Assembly (NCBI RefSeq): GCF_900156285.1 | Contig: NZ_FTNC01000003.1 | Span: 124,001 to 188,000, forward strand | Direction of reading: 5' to 3' | DNA: 64,000 nucleotides | Source: Halanaerobium kushneri | Lineage (GTDB): Bacteria > Bacillota > Halanaerobiia > Halanaerobiales > Halanaerobiaceae | Made by a program: the position numbers and the translations under genes | Notes under the pieces: model-generated | Databases searched by the model: none | What the model saw: only the letters and a program-made list of their open reading frames with translations | Told to the model about the DNA's origin: nothing | Shown here: positions 48,241 to 57,070 of the stretch, piece after piece | Layout: every line of letters begins with the position of its first letter | Position numbering within the stretch: position 1 is the stretch's first letter

Positions 48241-49563
48241 ATGAAAAATGTTGGTGAACTGAATCTCGATTATTTGTGCTTGGGCTGTGGCAGCTGTGAG
48301 GTGGCCTGTCCTGTTGCTGCTGTAGAGATTAAATTAAAAAATAATGTTTATCTTCCTGAAGTTGATAATATTAAATGTATAGAATGTGATAAATGTCTGA
48401 ATGTGTGTCCTGGAACTTCAATTAGTTTAGAGGGATATGCAGATACTCTTTTTGCAGCCGATAATTCGGGCAATAAAGATGAGGTTCTCGGTAGATATTT
48501 ATCAAATTATCTCGCTTATGCAGCTGATCAAAAATTAAGATATGAAGCTGCTTCAGGCGGTCTGGCTACCAGCATTTTAATTTATTTACTTGAAGAGGGA
48601 ATTATTGAGGGAGCAGTAGTGACAAAAATGAGTGAAGAGGATAAAAGAAAAAGTAAAACTTTTATTGCTCAAAGTGCAGAAGAAATCAAAGCTGCAAAAA
48701 ATTCAAAGTACTGCTCAACCCATCCCTTATCAGCCTTAAAGGAGTTAAGAAATTTTGAAAGTGATGCTAAATTTGCATTTGTAGGACTACCCTGCCATAT
48801 TCAGGGCCTGAGGAAACTTCAGCAGCAGGAGAAGTGGCTGCGGAAAAAAATAATATTTTCAATTGGACTTTTGTGTACTCATTCAGTCGATTATTCCGGG
48901 ACAGAAGTTATTTTAGATAAGCTTGCCTCAGGGAGTAAAAATATAAAAAAGCTTGAATACAGGGGCAGTGGTTGGCCCGGCAAGGCAAGTATAGAATATG
49001 AAGATCATAGTTCATCAATTCCCCTTTATGATTACTGGAGTCCCTATTTTGCCTCTTATTTTTTTACACCTTATAGGTGTTTAAGCTGCAGTGATTTGGT
49101 GGGAGAGTTAGCGGATATTTCACTTGGTGATGCCTGGTTAAAGGAGATAGAAGCAGAAGATGATCTTGGTACTTCAATAATCATCAGCAGAACTAAATTT
49201 GCTGAAAAGATTATCAGGGAAATGAAAGTTAATGGTATTATTGCTGCTGAAAAGATTTCAAAAGATAAAATTAAAGAGTCCCAGAAGAAAATTATTATGA
49301 GGAAAAAACATACTATAGCATATAGGTTGAGTTTGTTTAAAATATTTTCTAAAGAAGTTCCTGATTATGGGAAAGCATATGATCTTAGTGATCAATCAAT
49401 TTTTCAAAAGTTTAAAGGATATTTAGGTGCATTTCTGCTCTGGTTTAACTCCTATCTCAGTAAAAAGGAGATCGGAATTAAAATAATTAAGTTTATACCG
49501 AGAAGCATTTTAAAGAAATATTCTTCTTTAGTTAATAAAGCTGCCGGTAGAAAATATGAATAA
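48241..49563 (+). CDS. Iron-sulfur FrhB/FdhB-like oxidoreductase
   Basis: A 440-residue protein with two ferredoxin-type [4Fe-4S] motifs at the N-terminus (CLGCGSCEVACPVAAV and CIECDKCLNVCPG). An FrhB/FdhB-type F420 hydrogenase beta domain follows (ASGGLATSILIYLLE, FVGLPCHIQGLRKLQ, LLCTHSVDYSGTE, YRCLSCSDLVGELADISLGD). Such proteins pass electrons between ferredoxin-like donors and flavin partners; some work in glycan modification. ATG 48241 is preferred to GTG 48232, which lies in the ribosome binding site. It follows SurE by 83 bases. The partner is unknown. Confidence 0.8.
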   Translation: MKNVGELNLDYLCLGCGSCEVACPVAAVEIKLKNNVYLPEVDNIKCIECDKCLNVCPGTSISLEGYADTLFAADNSGNKDEVLGRYLSNYLAYAADQKLRYEAASGGLATSILIYLLEEGIIEGAVVTKMSEEDKRKSKTFIAQSAEEIKAAKNSKYCSTHPLSALKELRNFESDAKFAFVGLPCHIQGLRKLQQQEKWLRKKIIFSIGLLCTHSVDYSGTEVILDKLASGSKNIKKLEYRGSGWPGKASIEYEDHSSSIPLYDYWSPYFASYFFTPYRCLSCSDLVGELADISLGDAWLKEIEAEDDLGTSIIISRTKFAEKIIREMKVNGIIAAEKISKDKIKESQKKIIMRKKHTIAYRLSLFKIFSKEVPDYGKAYDLSDQSIFQKFKGYLGAFLLWFNSYLSKKEIGIKIIKFIPRSILKKYSSLVNKAAGRKYE

Positions 49564-49605
49564 TTATAATCACAAAAATGTATACAAAGATACTTAATAT
49601 ATCAC

Positions 49606-49634
49606 TTGACGTATATAAATCATAATTATATAAT
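49606..49634 (+). promoter_or_regulatory. Promoter of the RpiR-type regulator gene
   Basis: TTGACG (49606-49611), 17 bases, TATAAT (49629-49634). Confidence 0.75.
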
Positions 49635-49690
49635 TAATTACAAATTGTGGGAGAATAATAAAAGTTAAATTATAAGGATTGTGAATTGTA

Positions 49691-50401
49691 TTGATAAATA
49701 TTGATTTAGATAATTTGAATGATTTTGAAAAAGAAATATATGCAAAGCTACTGGAGTATTCAAAAGATCATCCTGCTTTTAAGATAAGAGATGCGGCAGA
49801 AGTATGCGATTGTTCTGTGTCAAAAATTTCTAAATATGTGAAAAAGCTTGGATTTGATAACTATAAACAGTATATAGCCTTTTTATATGATGAAGAGATA
49901 CCCAATAAAGAGCAGTCAGATGAACTAAAAAGAATTAGAAATTTTATTGATGATTTTGATACTTCAATGATAGACGAGTTTATAGAATTGATTGATCAGC
50001 ATGAGAAGCTTGTTCTATTTGGTTATGGCCCTTCAGGCGCTATTACTGAGTATTTTGAATATAAATTTAGGACCTGTACAGATAAAATGGTTGTTTCTTT
50101 ATCAGATGATTCATCTATCTCATCAATGCTTGATGATAAAACACTGCTGATTATTTTTACAGCTACTGGTTCATTTTGTTCATTTAAACCTATTTATGAA
50201 GATGCAAAAGAGCAGGGAGCAAAGGTTGCAATTGTTGTTGAGGAATATAATACCTCTCTTTTCAATCAGTGTGATAAAATTTTCTGGCTTTCTAAATTTA
50301 ATCAGCCAGATTACCTGGAGCCATATCAAAAAACAAGAACAATATTTTTTATATTTATTGAAGAAGTTATACGGAAGATAATATTGAATAATATGGATTA
50401 A
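49691..50401 (+). CDS. RpiR/MurR-type transcription regulator
   Basis: A 236-residue regulator. The N-terminal HTH domain (about residues 10-70) includes FKIRDAAEVCDCSVSKISKY and VKKLGFDNYKQYIAFL, the usual RpiR pattern. The C-terminal SIS domain (about 100-220) shows KLVLFGYGPSGAITEYFEYK, LLIIFTATG and AKVAIVVEE, expected to bind a phosphorylated sugar. The start is TTG 49691 with AAGGA about 11 bases upstream. It has its own promoter and is placed at the end of the ygc-like/BCCT cluster. The inverted sites at 38385-38449 are its predicted operators. Confidence 0.85.
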   Translation: MINIDLDNLNDFEKEIYAKLLEYSKDHPAFKIRDAAEVCDCSVSKISKYVKKLGFDNYKQYIAFLYDEEIPNKEQSDELKRIRNFIDDFDTSMIDEFIELIDQHEKLVLFGYGPSGAITEYFEYKFRTCTDKMVVSLSDDSSISSMLDDKTLLIIFTATGSFCSFKPIYEDAKEQGAKVAIVVEEYNTSLFNQCDKIFWLSKFNQPDYLEPYQKTRTIFFIFIEEVIRKIILNNMD

Positions 50402-50480
50402 AGTACAAGAAAATCATAGAATGAAAATGTTTAAAACAGAAGTTTTGAAAACAATTGTATATTAGATTTATGGATCATTT

Positions 50481-50526
50481 ATCCTGTTATCTTCATAATT
50501 ATATGAGGTTAACAGGATTTTCTTAT
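50481..50526 (+). terminator. Rho-independent terminator
   Basis: ATCCTGTTATCTTCAT pairs with ATGAGGTTAACAGGAT, then TTTCTTATTT. It ends the regulator gene. The 444-base gap to the next gene also holds the promoter at 50649 and a leader of about 160 bases. Confidence 0.85.
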
Positions 50527-50648
50527 TTAAAATTCATGTATACTGAAATATAAGTTAAATACTCTATTGCAATTTCACTATAACTTAAATATTATATAGT
50601 TATTCTAGATAAACAAAGCTATATTTTCATTATAGATAAAAAAAGTGC

Positions 50649-50677
50649 TTGACATTTTAATATTAATTAAATATAAT
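50649..50677 (+). promoter_or_regulatory. Strong promoter of the amino-acid importer operon
   Basis: TTGACA (50649-50654), 17 bases, TATAAT (50672-50677). The start codon is about 160 bases further on, so the mRNA has a long untranslated leader. Confidence 0.85.
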
Positions 50678-50845
50678 CACAATATAGTGAATAGTAAGAT
50701 AATTAAAAATATAATAAATTTTATTATAAATGAAAATTAGCTTTGGGGGGAGGTGCAGCCAAAAAGTAAACTGTACTTATTATTTTGCCTTTGTTAATAC
50801 TGTCTGTTTTACAGAACAAAAAATTATTTAGGGGGAATTACTCCA

Positions 50846-51973
50846 ATGAGAAAAAGTTATCTATTAAGTTTATTAGTCCTGACTGTGATCTTTACGTTTG
50901 TTCTCAGCGCTGGAGCCGCAGAAGATACTGTAAAAATTGGTCTTTCTGCACCAATTACCGGTAACTATGCTGAATTTGGTGAGAACTTTCAGTATTCAGT
51001 AGAAATAGCTGCTGACCGAATAAATGCAAATGGTGGAATTAGAGGTAGAGAAGTCGAGATAATTGTTAGAAACAGTGAAGGTAAACCGAATGTAGCAGCC
51101 AGTATTGCTCAGGAATTTGTACAGAATAAAGAAATAGTTGCCGAAATTGGTGATTTTACAAGTACAAGTTGTCTAGCAGCAGCTCCGATCTATGAGAGAA
51201 ATCAGATGGTTCAGCTTTCTCCAACTTCTTCTCACCCAGATTTTGCTCGCTCAGGTGAGTTTATGTTTGGAATAGTTGGTACTCAGGCTGCTGAAGGACC
51301 ATTTAATGCAGAATATATCGCCAAAGAATATTTGGGTATTGATTCTGTAGCAGTTATTTATATTAATAATGACTGGGGAGTTTCTACAATGGAAAACTTC
51401 GTAGCAGCAGCAGAAAAGGTTGGACTGGAAGTAACCGGTACAGAAGCATTTTTTGGTGGAGAAACTGACTTTAGTGCGATTTTAACAAATGTTAAGCAGA
51501 ATAATCCTGAAGGAGTTTATATTGCAGCAATGTATAATGAAGCATCCCAGGTAGTAAATCAGATCGATAGAATGGAATGGGATGTTGCAAAATTAGCTCC
51601 TAGTTCTGTTTTCTCTGAGCAGTTCTTAAAGTTATCAGGAGAATCAGGAGAAGGTCTGGTTACAAATACTTTCTTTGCTTTAGAGGATCCAAAAGAAAAG
51701 GTGCAGAGCTTTATTGCAGAATTTAGAGAAAGAGCCGACAGAAATCCTAACCTACATGCGGCAGTAGCCTATGATTCCATGATGCTTTTAGCTGATGCAA
51801 TTGAAAGAGCAGGTTTTGATCGAGTAGCAATTAGAGATGCACTAGCAGAAACTGAAAACTTTGAAGGAGTAACAGGAACTATTGAATTTACCGATGTAGG
51901 AGATGTAGTAAGAAGTTATATGATTATGGAAGTTAAAGATGGAGATTGGGTAGTGCAGGAAGATTATAGATAA
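50846..51973 (+). CDS. livK: LIV-type ABC transporter substrate-binding protein
   Basis: A 375-residue secreted binding protein of the leucine/isoleucine/valine type (type I fold). The signal peptide core is YLLSLLVLTVIFTFVL, then SAGAAED, without lipobox Cys. KIGLSAPITGNYAEFGENF and AADRINANGGIRGREVEI open the mature chain; IGDFTSTSCLAAAPIYE and AVAYDSMMLLADAI lie later. AGGGGGAA precedes ATG 50846. Family members bind branched-chain amino acids, amides, urea or aromatic compounds; the ligand here is open. Confidence 0.88.
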   Translation: MRKSYLLSLLVLTVIFTFVLSAGAAEDTVKIGLSAPITGNYAEFGENFQYSVEIAADRINANGGIRGREVEIIVRNSEGKPNVAASIAQEFVQNKEIVAEIGDFTSTSCLAAAPIYERNQMVQLSPTSSHPDFARSGEFMFGIVGTQAAEGPFNAEYIAKEYLGIDSVAVIYINNDWGVSTMENFVAAAEKVGLEVTGTEAFFGGETDFSAILTNVKQNNPEGVYIAAMYNEASQVVNQIDRMEWDVAKLAPSSVFSEQFLKLSGESGEGLVTNTFFALEDPKEKVQSFIAEFRERADRNPNLHAAVAYDSMMLLADAIERAGFDRVAIRDALAETENFEGVTGTIEFTDVGDVVRSYMIMEVKDGDWVVQEDYR

Positions 51974-51984
51974 TAAATCTAATC

Positions 51985-52024
51985 TATCAACCGGTCTTTA
52001 GTAAAGCTGAAGGCTGGTTGATAT
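51985..52024 (+). other. Intercistronic hairpin after the binding-protein gene
   Basis: TATCAACCGGTCTT pairs with AAGGCTGGTTGATA (one mismatch plus a wobble) and is followed by TTTTAAT. It is a partial terminator or stabiliser between livK and livH, as in two of the sugar operons. Confidence 0.65.
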
Positions 52025-52061
52025 TTTAATAGCAGTGCACTGCACAAAAGGGGGTAATTTG

Positions 52062-52934
52062 ATGTTTGGTTTTTATTTAAGTCAGCTTTTTAACGGTATT
52101 ACCCAGGGGTCGATATATGCTTTAATGGCAATTGGTTATTCACTTATTTTTGGAACACTTGGTCTGGTAACCTTTGCTTACGGAGATATAGTGATTTTTG
52201 GAGTTTTTGTTGGCTATTATTTTTATGCCGTTCTTGGTTTAAATTTGATACTTGCAATGTTGCTTGCACTTCCCATAACTTTTTTATTTGGAGTACTGGT
52301 AGAAAAAATATGTTATGAAAAATTCAGAAAAGAAGCTAGGATGCTGATGTTAATAACTACTGTTGGTTTTGGAATATTTTTAAGAAGTGCCTCTCAGATA
52401 ATTTTTGGTACAGGTAATAAGAGTATTCCAACTCTAATTGAGGGTAAAATAGAGATTGGTAATTTAAATATTTTATATATCCAGCTGGGGATAATTATTT
52501 TTACTCTTATTTTCATTTATGCTTTAAGATATTTTCTAAATAACACCAGAACCGGAATTGGGATCAGAGCTTTATCGATGGATCAGGATGCTGCCAAGTT
52601 AGTTGGAGTTAATGTAGACAAATCAATTAAATTCGGCCATTCTTTAGGTGTTGTTCTGGGAGTTTTTGGTGGTATTATGCTTGGTTCTTTCTATAATGCG
52701 ATTAGCCCGATGATGGGTCCAAACCTTGGACTTAAAGCCTTTACTGCTGTAGTTTTGGGAGGAATCACAAGTATTCCAGGTGCAGTAATTGGTGGTTATA
52801 TACTTGGGATCATGGAAAATCTGGCAGTAGCTGTCTTTTCATCAGGCTACAGAGATGTGGTAGCTTTTATTATTTTGATTATTGTTTTAGTAGTAAAACC
52901 TTCAGGGCTTTTTGGTAAGGAAGTTAAATTTTAA
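52062..52934 (+). CDS. livH: LIV-type ABC transporter permease LivH
   Basis: A 290-residue membrane permease with eight or so hydrophobic segments. FNGITQGSIYALMAIGYSLI is the typical LivH start. GIGIRALSMDQDAAKLVGVN and KAFTAVVLGGITSIPGAVIGGY are conserved cytoplasmic regions. AAAAGGGGG supports ATG 52062; a TTG is directly before it. It forms a heterodimer with the next gene product. Confidence 0.9.
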   Translation: MFGFYLSQLFNGITQGSIYALMAIGYSLIFGTLGLVTFAYGDIVIFGVFVGYYFYAVLGLNLILAMLLALPITFLFGVLVEKICYEKFRKEARMLMLITTVGFGIFLRSASQIIFGTGNKSIPTLIEGKIEIGNLNILYIQLGIIIFTLIFIYALRYFLNNTRTGIGIRALSMDQDAAKLVGVNVDKSIKFGHSLGVVLGVFGGIMLGSFYNAISPMMGPNLGLKAFTAVVLGGITSIPGAVIGGYILGIMENLAVAVFSSGYRDVVAFIILIIVLVVKPSGLFGKEVKF

Positions 52935-52972
52935 TTTAAGTATAAATAATATTTGTTATAAGAGGTGAAAAA

Positions 52973-53956
52973 ATGGCTGCTAATATATTTGAAAAAATAA
53001 TTACAAATATTAATAAAAATAAATTAAAGTATATATTTTTATTGATTATTGTTTTATTAATTCTGCCTTTTGTGGTAGAAAATCAGTATGTCTTACACAT
53101 TGCAGTATTAACTTTAATGTATGTACTGCTTTCCAGTAGTCTTAATGTAATTGTTGGCTATACGGGACAGTATAATATTGGGCATGTTGCTTTTTATGCC
53201 ATTGGAGCTTATACAGCTGCAATTATTTCTACCAGATTTAATCTGAATTTTATAATTGTAATTTTAATAAGTGGGTTTGTTGCTTCTTTATTTAGTTTGA
53301 TGCTTGGAATACCTACTTTAAGACTCAGGGGGATATTCTTTGCCTTTACAACCCTTGGCTTTGCAGAAATAACCAGATTGACAATTCTAAACTGGCGGAG
53401 TCTGACCAGGGGTCCTTTTGGAATTCCGGGGGTTCCAATACCTCAAATTTTTGGCATGCGTTTATCAACAAACACCCATTTTTATTTTATGATTTTTATT
53501 CTGCTTTTTTTAATGCTTTTGATGACCTACAGAATAATTAATTCAAGAGTGGGAAGAGCCTGGATCTCAATTAGAGAAGATGAGCAGGCTTCTGCTTCGA
53601 TGGGAGTAGATACATTTAAATACAAGATTATGAATCTGATGTACGGTACTTTCTGGGCCGGAGTTGGTGGAGCATTTTTTGCTTATTTTGCCGGTTATGT
53701 AAGTGCAGATAGCTTTATTTTAGATGAGAGCTTTCGTTTTTTTGCTATGGTTTTAGTAGGAGGTACAGGTACTCTTGCTGGTCCGATTTTAGGTGGAGCA
53801 GTTTTAACCATTCTGCCGCAGGTTTTTAGAAGTTTTGCCCGCTACCAGATGATAATCTATGGTGTGGCAATTTTACTAATAATTCATTATAAACCAGAGG
53901 GGCTTTTGGGAGGCAGAACTTTTAAAAGAGACCTCAGCGAGTCAGAAGATAATTAA
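52973..53956 (+). CDS. livM: LIV-type ABC transporter permease LivM
   Basis: A 327-residue membrane permease. SSSLNVIVGYTGQYNIGHVA is the LivM signature, followed by LGIPTLRLRGIFFAFTTLGF and GRAWISIREDEQASASMGVD. FAMVLVGGTGTLAGPILGG lies near the C-terminus. AGAGGTGA precedes ATG 52973. It is spaced 38 bases from livH and 17 from livG. Confidence 0.9.
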   Translation: MAANIFEKIITNINKNKLKYIFLLIIVLLILPFVVENQYVLHIAVLTLMYVLLSSSLNVIVGYTGQYNIGHVAFYAIGAYTAAIISTRFNLNFIIVILISGFVASLFSLMLGIPTLRLRGIFFAFTTLGFAEITRLTILNWRSLTRGPFGIPGVPIPQIFGMRLSTNTHFYFMIFILLFLMLLMTYRIINSRVGRAWISIREDEQASASMGVDTFKYKIMNLMYGTFWAGVGGAFFAYFAGYVSADSFILDESFRFFAMVLVGGTGTLAGPILGGAVLTILPQVFRSFARYQMIIYGVAILLIIHYKPEGLLGGRTFKRDLSESEDN

Positions 53957-53973
53957 GATTGAGGAGGTGGATT

Positions 53974-54732
53974 ATGACAAAGATACTATCATCCGAAAAT
54001 TTATGTAAATATTTTGGGGGAGTAAGAGCAGTTGACCAGGTTGATTTTAGTGTGGATAAAGGAGAAATCTTTGGAATTATTGGCCCCAATGGAGCTGGAA
54101 AAACAACACTTTTTAATCTTTTAACAGGAACCTTAGGTGTAACCAAAGGTAAAATATATTTTAAAGATGGTGAAATAACAAATTTGCCTCCGCAAAAGGT
54201 AACCAGACTTGGAATAGCTAGGACCTTTCAAAATATTAAGCTCTTTGAAGAAATGGAAGTTTTAGAAAATGTAAAAATAGGCTTTCACACCCAGACTAAG
54301 ACTAATATGCTTGATGCAGTACTTAAAAATAACAAGCTAAAAGAAGACGAAGAAAAAGTTCATTTAGAGGGTTTAAAGCTTTTAGAAAGAGTTAATATGC
54401 TGGATAAAAAAAATAACCTTGCCAAAAATTTATCCTATGGTGATAAAAGGCGTTTAGAAATTGCAAGAGCACTGGCTGTAAAACCCGAAATTCTTTTAGT
54501 AGATGAACCGGCTGCGGGAATGAACCCCCATGAGACTGATGAAGTTGTAGAATTATTAGAGCAGCTTAATAAAGAAGGAATCACAGTTGTAATTATTGAG
54601 CACGATATGAAGGTTATTATGGGGATGTGTGATGAAATTTTAGTTTTAAATAATGGAGTTAAGTTGGCCCAGGGAACAGCAGCCGAGGTGCAGAAAAATC
54701 CGGAAGTAATTGAAGCATATCTCGGTAAGTAA
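53974..54732 (+). CDS. livG: LIV-type ABC transporter ATPase LivG
   Basis: A 252-residue ATPase subunit. Walker A is GPNGAGKTT, the signature motif is LSYGDKRRLEIARAL, Walker B is ILLVDEPAAGMNP and the switch His lies in IIEHDMKVIMG. The LSYGDKR form is characteristic of LivG. ATG 53974 follows GGAGGTGG. Together with LivF it drives uptake. Confidence 0.93.
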   Translation: MTKILSSENLCKYFGGVRAVDQVDFSVDKGEIFGIIGPNGAGKTTLFNLLTGTLGVTKGKIYFKDGEITNLPPQKVTRLGIARTFQNIKLFEEMEVLENVKIGFHTQTKTNMLDAVLKNNKLKEDEEKVHLEGLKLLERVNMLDKKNNLAKNLSYGDKRRLEIARALAVKPEILLVDEPAAGMNPHETDEVVELLEQLNKEGITVVIIEHDMKVIMGMCDEILVLNNGVKLAQGTAAEVQKNPEVIEAYLGK

Positions 54733-54751
54733 AGTGAAGGGAGGTTTTAAA

Positions 54752-55468
54752 ATGCTTAAAGCAGAAGATCTCAAAATACATTATGGTCATGTTGAAGCAG
54801 TAAAGGGAATTTCTTTTGAAGTTGAAGCAGGAGAGATTGTAACTATCATCGGTTCTAACGGAGCAGGTAAGAGCAGCACCTTAAGGGGGATTTCTAATAT
54901 TGAGGATAAGGCTGGAGGTAAGGTCATTTTTCAGGGAGAGGATATAACTTCCTTACCCGCCCATGAGATTGTTGATAAAGGAATCTGCCATGTTCCAGAA
55001 GGAAGACATATTTTTTCACAGCTGACTGTAGAAGAAAACCTATATATGGGAAGCTACAGTAAAACAGATCAGACTAAGGCAGAATACCAGGATAAATTAG
55101 CCAGAATGTATGATATATTTCCCCGTCTTAAAGAGAGAAGAAATCAGGATGGTGGTAATTTAAGTGGTGGAGAACAGCAGATGCTGGCTATTGCCAGAGG
55201 CTTAATGATGGATCCGGTGATTATGATGCTGGATGAACCTTCACTGGGGCTTGCTCCCTTACTTGTTGAACAGATCATCAAATTGATTAAGGAGATTAAT
55301 GAGGACTTAGGAACCACTATTTTGCTGGTGGAGCAGAATGCTCGTAAAGCTCTAAGTATTGCTCACAGAGGTTATGTAATGGAAACTGGAAATATCATAA
55401 TGTCTGACAGAAGAGAAAAACTGATCAACGATCCAAAACTGGCAGAGGCTTATTTAGGTGTGGGTTAA
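54752..55468 (+). CDS. livF: LIV-type ABC transporter ATPase LivF
   Basis: A 238-residue ATPase subunit. Walker A is GSNGAGKSS, the signature LSGGEQQMLAIARGL, Walker B MMLDEPSLGLAP and the switch region LLVEQNARKAL; these are standard for LivF. GGGAGG supports ATG 54752, 19 bases after livG. Confidence 0.93.
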   Translation: MLKAEDLKIHYGHVEAVKGISFEVEAGEIVTIIGSNGAGKSSTLRGISNIEDKAGGKVIFQGEDITSLPAHEIVDKGICHVPEGRHIFSQLTVEENLYMGSYSKTDQTKAEYQDKLARMYDIFPRLKERRNQDGGNLSGGEQQMLAIARGLMMDPVIMMLDEPSLGLAPLLVEQIIKLIKEINEDLGTTILLVEQNARKALSIAHRGYVMETGNIIMSDRREKLINDPKLAEAYLGVG

Positions 55469-55533
55469 GATAGCTTTAGCTTAATCAAAGCTATTTATTT
55501 AAATTTAATTTAAAAATCTAGGAGGAATTGAAA

Positions 55534-56025
55534 ATGACAATTAAAAATGAAAAAAACTTAAGTGATGAGAGAACAGAATTATTAAGAAGTTTTATTGAGC
55601 ACAGAGCAACCTGGTATTATTATCTAGTTGATGAAGCTGAAAAGAAGGGATTAAAAGAAGAAGATTTTGCTCGGGAAGCAATTAGACGCTGTGGTTGTTT
55701 CCATGGTGAAAATAAATTTCCAGATACAGACAGTTTAGAAGAATTTTCTGAAGGCTTTTTACCAGAGGATATCCGTAATGTATTTGAGATGGATGTTGAA
55801 GTTGATGAGGAAGAGCTTGTAGTTACCTTTAATTACTGTCCACTGGTTGCTGCCTGGTTAAAATTAACTGATGATGAAGCTGCAATTGATCAGTACTGTG
55901 ATATTGCTATGGAAGGTGACCGCGGGATTATAAGTACTTATGATGAATTTGAATTTGACCTGCAGAAAACTATTGCAGCTGGCGATAACGACTGCCGACT
56001 TGTGATCTCTAAAAAGAAAAAGTAA
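55534..56025 (+). CDS. L-2-amino-thiazoline-4-carboxylate hydrolase family protein
   Basis: A 163-residue acidic protein resembling the ATC hydrolase family (PF14196-type). It has a helical N-terminus (LRSFIEHRATWYYYLVDEAE), REAIRRCGCFHGENKF with two near-adjacent Cys and a His, FNYCPLVAAWLKL with a third Cys, and QYCDIAMEGDRGI with a fourth. The four Cys and the His could bind metal. The named activity turns a thiazoline into S-carbamoyl-cysteine, but most family members are untested. AGGAGG precedes ATG 55534. It heads the kinase/desulfidase run after livF, with a weak hairpin (ATAGCTTT/AAAGCTAT) between. Confidence 0.65.
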   Translation: MTIKNEKNLSDERTELLRSFIEHRATWYYYLVDEAEKKGLKEEDFAREAIRRCGCFHGENKFPDTDSLEEFSEGFLPEDIRNVFEMDVEVDEEELVVTFNYCPLVAAWLKLTDDEAAIDQYCDIAMEGDRGIISTYDEFEFDLQKTIAAGDNDCRLVISKKKK

Positions 56026-56054
56026 AGTTAAACTGATAAAGGGGGAGTTTTAGC

Positions 56055-57068
56055 TTGAAAAAGATTATAAATAAACCTGAAAACTTTGTTGATGAAATGC
56101 TGAGTGGAATTTTAAAAGCTCATTCTAAAGATTTTAAAAAAGCTGATCAGAGTTTAAGAGAAATTGTAAGAAAAGATGCTCCAGTTGAGGATAAAGTTGC
56201 AATTGCCACAGGAGGTGGCTCAGGGCACCTGCCAGTTTTTTTAGGTTATGTAGGTCATGGTCTCTGTGATGGCTGTGCGGTTGGTAATGTTTTTGCCTCA
56301 CCAAGTGCTGCAGAAATGTATAATGTCACAAAGGCGATCGATTCCGGTAAAGGTGTACTCTACTTATATGGTAATTATGGTGGAGATGTGATGAATTTTG
56401 ATATGGCTGCGGAAATGGCGGCTGCTGATGGGATAGAGGTTAAAACAGTGCTGGTCAGAGATGACCTAGCAACAGGGGAGGATATCTCTAAGAGAAGAGG
56501 TGTGGCAGGACTGTTTTATGCTTATAAAATAGCCGGAGCTGCAGCTGAAAAGGGACTGGACTTAGACGAGGTAGTAGTAGTAACTGAAAAAGCCCTTGCA
56601 AATACCAGAAGTTTAGGTATTGCCTTAAGTCCCTGTGTAATACCGGAATCCCAGAGGCCAACCTTTACAATTGAAGATGATGAAATGGAATTAGGAATGG
56701 GAATTCACGGGGAGCCCGGAATTGAAAGAACAGAGCTTAAAACAGCTGATAAAATAGCAGAGATTATGATAGAGAAAATCTTGGCAGATGGTCCCTATCA
56801 GAGTGGTGACGAAATTTCAATCTTAGTTAATAGTCTCGGAGCAACTCCCAAAGAAGAATTATATATTATTTATAATAAAGTGGCTGATCTTCTGGCAGAA
56901 AAAGAGATCAAAGTTTACAGGAAGTATATAGGTGAATATGCCACCTCAATGGAAATGGCAGGAATGTCGATAACTGTAATTAAATTAGATGAAGAATTAA
57001 AGTCATTACTTGATGCCCCGGCATATTCTCCATTTTTTGAACAGTCAGATATAGTTAACAGGGGGTGA
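56055..57068 (+). CDS. dhaK: Dihydroxyacetone kinase DhaK-like subunit, divergent copy
   Basis: A 337-residue DhaK-type substrate-binding subunit. Conserved residues: Gly-Ser-Gly-His58 in ATGGGSGH, Asp111 in GNYGGDVMNF and the substrate-linking His218 in MGIHGEPG. Next to His58 the usual Glu-Pro is Leu-Pro, and the following loop (FLGYVGHGLCDGCAVGNVF) differs from the canonical HAGYVG..M version in the second copy at 60060. This suggests a different ketose-like substrate. The TTG start follows AGGGGGAG. It overlaps the ribosome binding site of dhaL, so the two products are probably a pair. Confidence 0.85.
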   Translation: MKKIINKPENFVDEMLSGILKAHSKDFKKADQSLREIVRKDAPVEDKVAIATGGGSGHLPVFLGYVGHGLCDGCAVGNVFASPSAAEMYNVTKAIDSGKGVLYLYGNYGGDVMNFDMAAEMAAADGIEVKTVLVRDDLATGEDISKRRGVAGLFYAYKIAGAAAEKGLDLDEVVVVTEKALANTRSLGIALSPCVIPESQRPTFTIEDDEMELGMGIHGEPGIERTELKTADKIAEIMIEKILADGPYQSGDEISILVNSLGATPKEELYIIYNKVADLLAEKEIKVYRKYIGEYATSMEMAGMSITVIKLDEELKSLLDAPAYSPFFEQSDIVNRG

Positions 57069-57070
57069 AG

